DNA of 7,374 bases from Deltaproteobacteria bacterium (GTDB lineage: Bacteria; SAR324; NAC60-12): the NCBI GenBank assembly GCA_002730365.1, contig PBZZ01000108.1, positions 1 to 7,374 on the forward strand, given 5' to 3'. Shown here piece after piece: positions 1 through 7,000 of the stretch (its first letter is position 1; the number at the start of each line of letters is the position of its first letter). The notes under the pieces were generated by a model. That model did no database searches and was not told where the DNA came from. It saw nothing but the letters and a program-made list of their open reading frames with translations. A program made the position numbers and the translations under genes.

Positions 1-228
1 CTAAAATTACTTTTCGAAAGAGACCCCACCGAGTTTGCAGGGCTTAGCCAGATAGAAACTCATATGCGCATCATGAGAAGAGCAGAAGTAAAAATTCCCG
101 ATAATTTTGTTCTGATGGGAAGAGTTCTGATTTCGATCGGAGGCCTCTTAAAGCAGAATCAGGTGAAAGTTGACCTCCAAGAGTTGGCTGTTTATTTGAT
201 GATGGAAGTTGCTAGGGAGGCATCATGA
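1..228 (+). CDS. ABC1/AarF/UbiB-family kinase-like protein, C-terminal fragment
   Basis: An open frame enters from the left edge and ends at TGA 226-228, giving the last 75 residues of a longer protein. The stretch IPDNFVLMGRVLISIGGLL (about residues 32-50 of the fragment) resembles the late region of ABC1/AarF/UbiB atypical kinases, where a 'lPp-f-llgRaLltleGvl' helix follows the kinase core. The usual 'LdP' after that helix is not evident (KQNQVKVDL instead). Members of this family act in isoprenoid-quinone biosynthesis or lipid homeostasis and are often membrane associated. The catalytic part lies outside the window, so activity cannot be judged. The stop overlaps the next start as ATGA, which points to a shared transcript and coupled translation. 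The family call rests on a short tail and is moderate; the open frame itself is secure. Confidence 0.55.
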   Translation, partial: LKLLFERDPTEFAGLSQIETHMRIMRRAEVKIPDNFVLMGRVLISIGGLLKQNQVKVDLQELAVYLMMEVAREAS

Positions 229-1424
229 AGGCTCTTGATCAACTGAAAAACCGACTGATCGAACACTGGCAGCGAAAGGAATCCCGGAAGACCTGGCAGG
301 AGTGGATCAAATGGTTGGAACAAATAAAGTGTCCTCTGAGAGTAGACCGACCAGAAAAGGTGTCTCCTGAAGATCGAATAAACTATCAGACATTTTTACA
401 CTACTGTGAAACTGCACTGGCTCGCTTACCCGACTGGGAAAGTAAGCTAACTACCCCTAACTGGGTGGAAGCTCATAGTCTTTGTTTGCTCCCAACTGAT
501 TGGACTTCTCCTCACCTCACATCATCACAATCCATAGCAGGCCAACCAGAGCAACATAAGTATCTAACCGAAGAAGATTTAGCTGGTACTCACCAAGCTC
601 TACTGAGACTTGCAGAAGAAGTTGACAAGGTGAAGGGCCGACTGGAGCAAATAGATAGACAAGCTATCGAGCAGCCTAGGCGTGTTCCGATGCCATCACC
701 TCCACTACCAGGCGGAAGTCCTCTCAAACAGCCACCGCCACCAGCACTCCCTTCACCACCTTCCACTCCGATGATGAGTCAAACGCTGGAAAACGAGCTA
801 CGTTTTCGTCCACCTCCAGAGCTAAAACCTAAGGCCTATGTTCCAGAAAGTTTCGATGAAAATAACGCCTTCCCTGCAAGGCCACTAGACGAAGCATATC
901 TTGGCTTCAATGAATGGTGCGATCATCTCTATTCAGTCGGTCTGAATGTTCAGGAACTTTCAGCAGAAAACCTCAGAGTTGAGAGCTCCAGGCCGATTTC
1001 CTTTCTCCAGTTTTCTCATCGTCTGGAGCGAAGGGTTGCTCCTACTGATAGGTTGCATGATCTGCTCGAGACCTTTCGTCTTCACTATAGTACTGGTTTT
1101 TCACCAGCACCACCTACGACCAAGATGCCTGCGTTAGCTCCGGATGTAATAGAAGTTGCTGAAGATGAGGCATTTGAAATGACACAAGAGATCAATGAAA
1201 CTTCGACTGGATTTAAACTGCCTCCAGAGGATTTATATCAAGATTACAACAGTTGGCTGGAGTGGTTGATTGATCAGGACTTGGATCCGCGGGTTTACAG
1301 CAGTCAAGATCTCCAAGTGGAAAGCAGCCATCGAATCTCCTTCCCCCAATTTCGTAGACGGCTGGAAAGAAAATTAGATGATCCAGAAACCTTTCGAAAT
1401 TCTTTGGGACTATCAGAACCCTAA
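225..1424 (+). CDS. Unrecognised protein with repeated Trp-containing modules, coiled coil and proline-rich linker
   Basis: A 399-residue soluble-looking protein with no signal peptide or membrane segment; I do not recognise the family. AGGGAGG at 214-220 lies 4 nt before ATG 225, and the ATG overlaps the upstream stop, so the start is well supported. Order of parts: a Trp-rich N-terminal region (residues 24-71); a likely coiled coil (114-150); a proline-rich linker (about 151-205); then two clear copies of one module at 220-271 and 333-384. The two copies align without gaps and are identical at 21 of 52 positions. They share a Y..(F/Y)N.W start and a V-E-S-S...I-S-F..Q-F..RLER end. Residues 24-65 look like a third, degenerate copy (W..WL ... 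RI.Y..F....E..L). The layout suggests a scaffold or binding protein, but this is inference only. It appears co-transcribed with the ABC1-like gene and is separated from hrcA by a regulated promoter. Confidence 0.85.
   Translation: MKALDQLKNRLIEHWQRKESRKTWQEWIKWLEQIKCPLRVDRPEKVSPEDRINYQTFLHYCETALARLPDWESKLTTPNWVEAHSLCLLPTDWTSPHLTSSQSIAGQPEQHKYLTEEDLAGTHQALLRLAEEVDKVKGRLEQIDRQAIEQPRRVPMPSPPLPGGSPLKQPPPPALPSPPSTPMMSQTLENELRFRPPPELKPKAYVPESFDENNAFPARPLDEAYLGFNEWCDHLYSVGLNVQELSAENLRVESSRPISFLQFSHRLERRVAPTDRLHDLLETFRLHYSTGFSPAPPTTKMPALAPDVIEVAEDEAFEMTQEINETSTGFKLPPEDLYQDYNSWLEWLIDQDLDPRVYSSQDLQVESSHRISFPQFRRRLERKLDDPETFRNSLGLSEP
294..419 (+). repeat. Degenerate module copy 1 (residues 24-65 of the 225-1424 protein)
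   Basis: Residues W27, W30 and L31 match the W-x2-W-L start of copy 3. RINYQTF (51-57), E62 and L65 match RISFPQF, E381 and L384 of copy 3. The distance between the two blocks is 2 residues shorter than in copies 2 and 3. The similarity is weak and was found by eye only. Confidence 0.4.
882..1037 (+). repeat. Module copy 2 (residues 220-271 of the 225-1424 protein)
   Basis: It aligns without gaps to residues 333-384 of the same protein at 21 of 52 identical positions. Key shared residues are Y225, N229, W231, L235, L240, L250, VESS (252-255), ISF (258-260), QF (262-263) and RLER (266-269). At the DNA level the copies have diverged, so the duplication is old. Confidence 0.8.
1221..1376 (+). 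repeat. Module copy 3 (residues 333-384 of the 225-1424 protein)
   Basis: Partner of copy 2, starting 113 residues later. Matching residues are Y338, N342, W344, L348, L353, L363, VESS (365-368), ISF (371-373), QF (375-376) and RLER (379-382). The basic stretch RRRLERK (377-383) follows directly on the ISF..F motif. The protein ends 15 residues later. Confidence 0.8.
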
Positions 1425-1489
1425 AAACCTAATGGACTTTGTCCACTAAAAACTCCGACGGAGAACATTACCTATTCCCGTCATTTCCC

Positions 1490-1518
1490 TTGACAACCAT
1501 CCATTCGAATGTTAACTA
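1490..1518 (+). promoter_or_regulatory. Probable sigma-70 type promoter of the hrcA operon
   Basis: A perfect -35 hexamer TTGACA lies at 1490-1495. The -10 is weak: TTAACT (1512-1517, 16-nt spacer) or TAACTA (1513-1518, 17-nt spacer). Either places the transcription start at about 1523-1528, inside CIRCE, so HrcA binding would block the start site directly. No heat-shock sigma-32 type promoter was seen. Confidence 0.55.
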
Positions 1519-1545
1519 TTAGCACTATCAGCTGATGAGTGCTAA
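1519..1545 (+). promoter_or_regulatory. CIRCE operator, HrcA binding site
   Basis: The arms are TTAGCACTA (1519-1527) and GAGTGCTAA (1537-1545) with a 9-nt spacer. This matches the CIRCE consensus TTAGCACTC-N9-GAGTGCTAA except for the last base of the left arm (A for C). The perfect pairing extends one to two bases outward, giving 10-bp arms TATTAGCACT (1517-1526) and AGTGCTAATA (1538-1547). The site lies 21 nt before the hrcA start codon and overlaps the presumed -10/start region. This fits autoregulation of hrcA and repression of the whole chaperone operon. The inner 1527-1536 is itself a palindrome, ATCAGCTGAT. Confidence 0.96.
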
Positions 1546-1566
1546 TAAGCTACTTGAGGGAGCTTT

Positions 1567-2646
1567 ATGTCGAAAACGGTTCAACGGTTGGAGACCAAAG
1601 AGTCGATTGACGAACGTACCCAACGAGTCTTGCGCGGGATCATTGAGGGTTACATAACTAGTAACGAACCAGTTGGGTCACGCTCCCTTTCAAAGACGTT
1701 GGAGATGGGGTTGTCGCCAGCGACGATTCGAAACATCATGTCTGATCTGTCAGACATGGGCTTCCTGATGCAGTTGCATACTTCCGCAGGCAGGATTCCC
1801 ACGGACAAAGCTTATCGGTTCTATGTTGACCAAGTAGTTGTCGCCAACCAACTGACCCGTAAGCTGCAGAAAAAAATACAGGAAGCAACCCAGGAAGGTG
1901 GAATGAATCAGGTCGAAGATCTTTTGATCAGTACGACCCGCCTGCTTGCAGGATTGACTCAGTTTGTTTGCTTAACCAGTTCTCCAAGGGTTGAGACGAG
2001 CATTCTAAGGAGAATCGAGTTTATTCGGCTCAGTTCACAACAGATTTTGGTTGTTTTGGTCACTCGTAACGGCCAAGTTCGGAACAAGATCATTGCAACT
2101 ACAGAGGATCTCTCACAGGACTTTCTCAACACAGTCTCCAGCTTCTTGAACGAACAATTTCACAATCGGAGTCTTCATGAGATTCGACAGCAGATCCTCG
2201 AAAGCATGGTCGAGGATAAGGAACGTTACGATCGTTTGTTAGCCCAAGCCGTTCGACTAGGGAAAAAAGCCTTCGAATTAGAAGATGCACCCGAAGTATA
2301 CATTGAAGGCCAGCACAACCTAATTTTCAGTGAGCGCTTTAGAAATCTGAACAGTGCCCGTGGACTGATGGACACCTTCGAGCACAAGTCGATGATCATG
2401 AATTTGCTTGATTCCACTGTGGAAGCCGAGGGTATCCAAATTTTCATTGGGATCGAAAATGAGTTTGAGAGCCTTCAAGACTGTACGATGGTTAAGGCCC
2501 AATATAGTGATCAGAACAACGTCCTTGGTACCATAGGAGTGATTGGGCCTACCAACATGGACTATCAAACAGTGATACCAGTAGTTGATTTCACAGCTAG
2601 AATTCTTTCACAAACCATCACCCAACAATCATCATCCTGTGATTGA
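1567..2646 (+). CDS. hrcA: Heat-inducible transcription repressor HrcA
   Basis: A 359-residue DNA-binding repressor, slightly longer than the usual roughly 340-350. Residues about 15-88 form the winged helix-turn-helix region with the signatures PVGSRSL (35-41), LSPATIRN and SAGRIPTD (73-80) followed by a Y.FYVD motif. The remainder is the GAF-like/dimerisation part, ending in a conserved GVIGP.NMDY stretch. HrcA binds the CIRCE element 21 nt upstream, so it should repress its own operon. In the known system it depends on GroEL for folding, which makes it a sensor of free chaperone. GAGGGAG (1556-1562) lies 4 nt before the ATG, supporting this start. First gene of the operon; its TGA is 6 nt before grpE. 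Confidence 0.97.
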   Translation: MSKTVQRLETKESIDERTQRVLRGIIEGYITSNEPVGSRSLSKTLEMGLSPATIRNIMSDLSDMGFLMQLHTSAGRIPTDKAYRFYVDQVVVANQLTRKLQKKIQEATQEGGMNQVEDLLISTTRLLAGLTQFVCLTSSPRVETSILRRIEFIRLSSQQILVVLVTRNGQVRNKIIATTEDLSQDFLNTVSSFLNEQFHNRSLHEIRQQILESMVEDKERYDRLLAQAVRLGKKAFELEDAPEVYIEGQHNLIFSERFRNLNSARGLMDTFEHKSMIMNLLDSTVEAEGIQIFIGIENEFESLQDCTMVKAQYSDQNNVLGTIGVIGPTNMDYQTVIPVVDFTARILSQTITQQSSSCD

Positions 2647-2652
2647 AAATAA

Positions 2653-3258
2653 ATGAACAAAGAAAATACTGAACAAGGGAACAACACTGAAGAACCGCTA
2701 GAAAATAGCGTTCCCCCAATCAATGAAGAAGAACCAGAAGCGATTGCGGCTGATGACCCGGTAGAGTCCGAAGAGCTAGAGACCGACGAGGAAGAAGTTT
2801 CTGCAATAGAAAACGAGGCCCTGCTGCAGGTTGCCACTTTGAAGGAAGAACTCCTTCGTCAGCACGCAGAAATGGACAACTTCCGCAAGAGAATGGCCAG
2901 GGAGCAAGCAGATCGACTTAAGTATAATCACATGGAATTGATTCGAGAGTTGCTACCGGCCATCGACAGTCTAGAAAGAGCACTCAATCATTCTCAGCAG
3001 CAAGAAGACGCCTCTGGTAGCATAATAGAGGGCATTGAAATGGTGAATCGCATGATGCAGGAGAGTCTCAATAAATTCGGTGTGAGCCGCATAGAGCCTC
3101 AGGGTGAGCCGTTTGACCCTAACTGCCATCAGGCAGTTGGGATGGTGCAGACCGACGAAGTTCCGGAAAATCATGTTCTGGATGTATTTCAGGTTGGCTA
3201 CTACCTCCATGATCGCGTAGTGAGGCCAGCCATGGTACGCGTAGCTGAAAAACCCTGA
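2653..3258 (+). CDS. grpE: Nucleotide exchange factor GrpE
   Basis: A 201-residue co-chaperone that releases ADP from DnaK as a dimer in the cytoplasm. The first about 50 residues are very acidic (many E and D) and likely disordered. A long helix/coiled coil follows (about 52-115), containing the family motif DNFRKR (75-80). The C-terminal beta domain (about 134-201) carries FDP (154-156), HQAVGM and GYYLHDRVVRPAMVRV (182-197), the region that contacts the DnaK ATPase domain. The start is fixed by an in-frame TAA directly before the ATG. No Shine-Dalgarno sequence is visible (the spacer is AAATAA), so translation probably depends on coupling to hrcA, whose TGA is 6 nt upstream. Length and domain order are normal for the family. 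Confidence 0.97.
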   Translation: MNKENTEQGNNTEEPLENSVPPINEEEPEAIAADDPVESEELETDEEEVSAIENEALLQVATLKEELLRQHAEMDNFRKRMAREQADRLKYNHMELIRELLPAIDSLERALNHSQQQEDASGSIIEGIEMVNRMMQESLNKFGVSRIEPQGEPFDPNCHQAVGMVQTDEVPENHVLDVFQVGYYLHDRVVRPAMVRVAEKP

Positions 3259-3298
3259 ATACTTGAAGAACCCAAAAAAACTCAAAGGAGTCTGATAT

Positions 3299-5221
3299 AT
3301 GGGAAAGGTAATTGGAATTGACCTGGGAACTTCCAACTCTTGTATCGCCGTGATGGAAGGCGGTGATCCCAAGGTAATCCAAAATTCAGAAGGTGTCCGA
3401 ACCACCCCATCCATGGTTGCCTTCAACGACAGTGGTGAGCGTCTTGTAGGCCAAGTAGCGAAAAGACAGGCGATTACGAATCCAAAGCGAACCGTGTTCA
3501 GTGCAAAGCGTTTGATGGGCCAAAAGTTTAATACAGAAGCAGTCAGCCGATTGAAATCTGTAGCTCCCTTTGAGATTACAGGTGGAGCAAATGATCTGGC
3601 CTACATTGGCGTAGATGGTAAGAGCTATTCTCCTCCGGAAATATCTGCTTTTGTTCTCCAAAAGATGAAGCAAACAGCTGAAGACTATCTTGGAGAAACG
3701 GTTACTGATGCAGTCATTACGGTTCCGGCCTACTTCAATGACAGCCAACGACAGGCAACAAAGGACGCAGGTAAAATCTCAGGATTGAATGTACTTAGGA
3801 TCATCAATGAACCCACTGCGGCTTCATTGGCTTATGGCCTGGACAAAAAATCAGATGAGAAGATTGCCGTCTTTGATCTTGGCGGAGGAACATTCGATGT
3901 TTCCATTCTCGAAATTGGAGACGGAGTCTTTGAAGTCAAATCAACCAACGGAGATACCTTCCTTGGTGGAGACGACTTTGACAACAGATTGATCAACTTC
4001 CTGGCTGATGAATTCAAAAAGGAAAACAGCATAGATTTGCGCCAAGACAAAATGGCTCTCCAGCGTCTGAAGGAAGCTGCCGAAAAAGCTAAGCATGAAT
4101 TATCTTCCAGCACTGAAACGGAAGTTAATCTTCCCTTCATCACTGCAGACCAGAATGGTCCAAAGCATTTAAATTTAAAAATTAGCCGAGCTCGCTTTGA
4201 ACAAATGGTAGATGATCTCGTCCAGCGATGTCTTGGACCATGTAGAGATGCGCTGAAAGATGCTGGCTGCACCGCTAAGGACATTGATGAGGTGATCTTA
4301 GTGGGTGGAATGACGCGAATGCCCAAGATCCAAGAGATCGTAAAGGAATTCTTCGGCAAAGAACCTCACAAGGGCGTCAACCCAGATGAAGTCGTTGCAA
4401 TCGGTGCAGCAATTCAAGGTGGAGTGCTGAAAGGTGATGTCAAAGATGTTCTATTGTTGGATGTCACACCTCTGTCACTGGGTATTGAGACCCTCGGTGG
4501 AGTAATGACCAAGTTGATCGAGCGCAATACCACAATTCCAACTAGGAAGAGCCAAGTCTTCTCTACAGCAGCGGACAATCAACCTGCGGTAAGTATTCAC
4601 GTGCTACAAGGTGAGCGCGAAATGGCTGGTGATAACAAGACTCTTGGACGTTTCGAATTGGTTGGTATCCCAGCAGCCCCAAGGGGAATGCCTCAAATTG
4701 AGGTGACTTTTGATATTGATGCCAACGGCATCGTCAATGTCAGTGCCAAGGATCTTGGTACAGGTAAGGAGCAAGCAATCAAGATCACCTCCTCCAGCGG
4801 TCTCTCGGACACAGAAGTAGAACGCATGGTTCAGGAAGCAGAACAATATGCTGATGATGATAAAAAGCGTCGTGAATCGGCAGAACTTCGGAATCAGGCT
4901 GAGACACTTCTCTACAGCACAGAAAAAACGATGGGAGAACTTGGTGATAAGCTTCCAGACGCGGACAAAGAGAAAATTACTGCAGTCAGTGAGCAACTTC
5001 GAAAGAGCTTGGAAGGAGACGAGCCTGAGGCTATCCGCAGTGACATCGAGGCTCTTACCCAAGCGTCTCACAAACTTGCTGAGTTACTTTATAGTCAGGC
5101 TGCAGCAAACCCATCTGATTCAGATCAGAAAGGTAATGATCAAAATCAAGATGGTGGCTCAGACAGCAAGCAAGATGATGATAATATTGTTGATGCAGAG
5201 TACGAGGAAGTTAAAAAGTAA
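3299..5221 (+). CDS. dnaK: Chaperone protein DnaK (Hsp70)
   Basis: A 640-residue ATP-dependent Hsp70, full length for the family. The nucleotide-binding domain (1 to about 382) shows [11 protein letters not shown] (5-15), the catalytic lysine K70 in AKRLMG, the INEPTAA motif, the phosphate-2 motif DLGGGTFD (193-200, with T198 at the autophosphorylation position) and [11 protein letters not shown]. The hydrophobic linker DVLLLDVT (383-390) leads to the beta substrate-binding domain and the helical lid. A disordered Gln/Asp/Ser-rich tail ends in DAEYEEVKK, close to the conserved C-terminal EEVKK-type motif used by co-chaperones. AAGGAG (3285-3290) lies 8 nt before the ATG. The 40-nt gap after grpE holds no hairpin or CIRCE, so the gene should be read from the hrcA promoter. 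It works with GrpE upstream and DnaJ downstream. Confidence 0.99.
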   Translation: MGKVIGIDLGTSNSCIAVMEGGDPKVIQNSEGVRTTPSMVAFNDSGERLVGQVAKRQAITNPKRTVFSAKRLMGQKFNTEAVSRLKSVAPFEITGGANDLAYIGVDGKSYSPPEISAFVLQKMKQTAEDYLGETVTDAVITVPAYFNDSQRQATKDAGKISGLNVLRIINEPTAASLAYGLDKKSDEKIAVFDLGGGTFDVSILEIGDGVFEVKSTNGDTFLGGDDFDNRLINFLADEFKKENSIDLRQDKMALQRLKEAAEKAKHELSSSTETEVNLPFITADQNGPKHLNLKISRARFEQMVDDLVQRCLGPCRDALKDAGCTAKDIDEVILVGGMTRMPKIQEIVKEFFGKEPHKGVNPDEVVAIGAAIQGGVLKGDVKDVLLLDVTPLSLGIETLGGVMTKLIERNTTIPTRKSQVFSTAADNQPAVSIHVLQGEREMAGDNKTLGRFELVGIPAAPRGMPQIEVTFDIDANGIVNVSAKDLGTGKEQAIKITSSSGLSDTEVERMVQEAEQYADDDKKRRESAELRNQAETLLYSTEKTMGELGDKLPDADKEKITAVSEQLRKSLEGDEPEAIRSDIEALTQASHKLAELLYSQAAANPSDSDQKGNDQNQDGGSDSKQDDDNIVDAEYEEVKK

Positions 5222-5239
5222 TCTTTTCGCATCCTCAGG

Positions 5240-5246
5240 AAGGAGG
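5240..5246 (+). promoter_or_regulatory. Strong ribosome binding site that sets the TTG start of dnaJ
   Basis: AAGGAGG lies 5 nt before TTG 5252. It supports a TTG start, because the encoded [12 protein letters not shown] is the standard DnaJ N-terminus and the first in-frame ATG (5339) would remove much of helix I/II of the J domain. Confidence 0.85.
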
Positions 5247-5251
5247 CCCTG

Positions 5252-6358
5252 TTGGCCAAACGTGATTATTATGAAGTACTAGGGGTCTCCCAAAACGTCA
5301 GCCCGGAAGACCTGAAGAAGGCCTACCGAAAAGTAGCCATGAAGTATCATCCAGATCGTAATCCGGGTGATTCAGATGCTGAACTGAAGTTCAAAGAAGC
5401 CACTGAGGCTTATGAGGTTCTCAGTGATTCTCAAAAGCGCTCTCGCTATGACCAATTCGGCCACGCAGCGGAAGGTATGGGAGAAGGCTTTAGCAGCGGT
5501 TTCAGTGGTGGTGGTTTTAGCGACATCTTTGGAGACCTTTTCGGAGATATCTTCGGAAATACTGGGGGTCAACGTAGTCGTGGCGAGCGTGGGTCAGACC
5601 TCCAGTACAATATGGAGATTTCTTTTGAAGAAGCCGCATTTGGGCATTCGACCGAAGTTGATATTCCCAGAATGGAAATCTGCGAAACTTGTGGAGGACT
5701 AGGGGCTAAATCAGAATCCGATATTGAAGTATGTCGGGTCTGTAGTGGGACAGGTCAGCAGCGAATCCAGCAAGGCTTCTTTAGTGTTGCAACAACCTGC
5801 CGATCCTGTGGTGGGCAAGGAAAAACTGTTCGTAATCCTTGTGAAACCTGTCGTGGGAAAAAGCGCGTTCCTAAAACAAGGACCATTCGAATCAACATTC
5901 CTGCAGGCGTAGACAACAATTCCAGGATCAAACTCACTGGCGAGGGAGAACATGGAATTGACGGTGGACCTCCAGGGGACCTCTACGTTGTGATTCGTGT
6001 CAAGAAACATCCGATCTTCGAACGGGACGGTTCCGACATCTATTGTGAGGTTCCAATCAGCTTTCCGCAGGTAGCCCTAGGCACTGAGATTGAAGTTCCT
6101 ACTTTAGAAGGCAAAGCTCGCTTGAAAATCCCAGCTGGCACCCAGTCCCACAAAATATTTCGTCTGAGGAATCAGGGAATTGTGAACTTGCGTGGTGGCA
6201 ACAGAGGGGATTTGCACGTGCGGATTGTCGTTGAAACTCCAACGAATCTCTCTTCTCGGCAAAGAGAACTACTTGAAGAGATGGAGCACATCAGTGATCA
6301 AGATAGTCACCCACTGAGAGATAAATTCATGAATACCATCAAAGGTTTTTTCTCCTAG
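5252..6358 (+). CDS. dnaJ: Chaperone protein DnaJ (Hsp40, type I)
   Basis: A 368-residue co-chaperone that hands substrates to DnaK and stimulates its ATPase. It is a type I protein: J domain (1 to about 70) with the HPD motif at 33-35; Gly/Phe-rich segment (about 74-110); zinc-binding domain with four CxxC pairs at C144/C147, C161/C164, C183/C186 and C197/C200; then the beta-barrel substrate-binding domains (for example [27 protein letters not shown]) and a C-terminal dimerisation tail. The first three zinc repeats fit CxxCxGxG. The fourth reads CETCRGKK, lacking the last Gly but keeping both cysteines. Translation starts at TTG behind AAGGAGG, 30 nt after dnaK. The TAG stop is followed by rraA in the same frame. 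Confidence 0.98.
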   Translation: MAKRDYYEVLGVSQNVSPEDLKKAYRKVAMKYHPDRNPGDSDAELKFKEATEAYEVLSDSQKRSRYDQFGHAAEGMGEGFSSGFSGGGFSDIFGDLFGDIFGNTGGQRSRGERGSDLQYNMEISFEEAAFGHSTEVDIPRMEICETCGGLGAKSESDIEVCRVCSGTGQQRIQQGFFSVATTCRSCGGQGKTVRNPCETCRGKKRVPKTRTIRINIPAGVDNNSRIKLTGEGEHGIDGGPPGDLYVVIRVKKHPIFERDGSDIYCEVPISFPQVALGTEIEVPTLEGKARLKIPAGTQSHKIFRLRNQGIVNLRGGNRGDLHVRIVVETPTNLSSRQRELLEEMEHISDQDSHPLRDKFMNTIKGFFS

Positions 6359-6364
6359 AAAATC

Positions 6365-6847
6365 ATGAATTTTTCTACTGCGGATTTGTTCGATGATTTT
6401 GAAGATCAACTTCAAAGTTGTGAACTGTCATTCCAAAATTTTGGTGGTATCAAGAGTTTTTTTGGCCAGATCTCGACAATCATGTGCTACGAAGACAACA
6501 GTCTGATCCGCCAGACTCTATCGGAAAGCGGTCACGGGAAGGTTCTGGTGATTGATGGCGCTGGTTCCCTCCGCAGAGCCCTTGTTGGAGATATGATCGC
6601 AGAGCTTGCCCGCGGCAATGGTTGGTCCGGAATCGTTGTGTATGGTGCGATTCGTGACAGCGTTGCAATTGGCAATCTGCAAATTGGTTTCAAGGCTCTT
6701 GGTACGAATCCTCGTAGAAGTACCAAAACTGGATCTGGCTTCCAAAACATACCTCTCCAATTTGGGAACATCTCCTTCACACCAAATCACTGGATTTATT
6801 GCGATTCTGATGGAATAGCGGTATCTCCAATAAATTTGCTTGCCTGA
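6365..6847 (+). CDS. rraA: RraA-family protein (RNase E activity regulator / HMG-aldolase-like)
   Basis: A 160-residue protein, nearly the length of E. coli RraA (161, from memory), and alignable with it from the first residues: NFGG, FxGQI.T..C.EDN, GKVLVIDGAGSLRRALVGD, NGWSGIVVYGAIRD, and CDSDGIAVS near the end. E. coli RraA binds RNase E and inhibits mRNA decay. The same fold includes 4-hydroxy-4-methyl-2-oxoglutarate aldolases/oxaloacetate decarboxylases. Here D76-x20-R97-D98 is intact, the metal/substrate pattern I recall for the enzymes, whereas E. coli RraA has RQ at the second part. Both functions are therefore open. ATG lies 6 nt after the dnaJ TAG, in the same frame, with no Shine-Dalgarno nearby, suggesting translational coupling and membership of the dnaK operon. 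Family call is secure; function is not. Confidence 0.9.
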   Translation: MNFSTADLFDDFEDQLQSCELSFQNFGGIKSFFGQISTIMCYEDNSLIRQTLSESGHGKVLVIDGAGSLRRALVGDMIAELARGNGWSGIVVYGAIRDSVAIGNLQIGFKALGTNPRRSTKTGSGFQNIPLQFGNISFTPNHWIYCDSDGIAVSPINLLA

Positions 6848-7000
6848 CATACTCTCCGCACACTCATCTCTTCTGATCGAACGATCTTCCAACACTTGAA
6901 TCCTCCCGAAATAAGGGATAAGTTCGACGGCTCCATTTATGTGGAAATAAGTTTGTTCCAATAGACAGTTCACAGAACAGTATTACGCTAGCCCAAAGGC
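6848..7000. other. Intergenic gap after rraA, no clear signal
   Basis: 153 nt between rraA and the CoA-transferase gene. Only weak hairpins occur (GATCG/CGATC at 6875-6886 and TGGAA/TTCCA at 6942-6960), neither followed by a T run. TATTAC at 6981-6986 could be a -10 hexamer, but no good -35 sits 16-18 nt before it. I see no convincing terminator, so where the chaperone transcript ends is unknown; Rho-dependent ending or read-through is possible. Confidence 0.5.

Noticed and set aside
225..1424. Reading the unknown protein as a second GrpE or other co-chaperone because of its coiled coil and location
   Set aside because: It lacks the GrpE beta-domain motif (GY...DRV.RPA.V) and the DNFRKR-type helix, and it sits before the CIRCE promoter with the ABC1-like gene.
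1433..1445. Hairpin TGGAC-TTT-GTCCA just after the 225-1424 gene, a possible terminator
   Set aside because: The stem is only 5 bp, and it is followed by CTAAAAA rather than a T run; too weak to call a Rho-independent terminator in either direction.
1453..1463. Inverted repeat CTCCGACGGAG
   Set aside because: The loop would be 1 nt with a full 5-bp stem, or a 3-bp stem with a 5-nt loop; probably chance, with no T run and no known operator match.
2971..3426. 151-codon open frame on the - strand spanning the grpE-dnaK junction
   Set aside because: It overlaps two conserved genes and has no recognisable domain.
3832..4359. 175-codon open frame on the - strand inside dnaK
   Set aside because: It lies wholly antisense to the conserved ATPase domain of DnaK, its peptide is rich in Ser/Arg with no recognisable motif, and it has no supporting context.
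4604..5071. 155-codon open frame on the - strand inside dnaK
   Set aside because: Antisense to the substrate-binding and lid regions of DnaK; no family resemblance, and explained by codon bias of the real gene.
4848..5282. 144-codon + strand frame overlapping the end of dnaK and the start of dnaJ
   Set aside because: Out-of-frame shadow over DnaK's C-terminus; composition (many K, M, I) is low complexity and it has no domain.
6875..6960. Two small hairpins (6875-6886 and 6942-6960) as the operon terminator
   Set aside because: Stems of 5 bp or less, one with a 2-nt loop, and neither followed by T-rich sequence.
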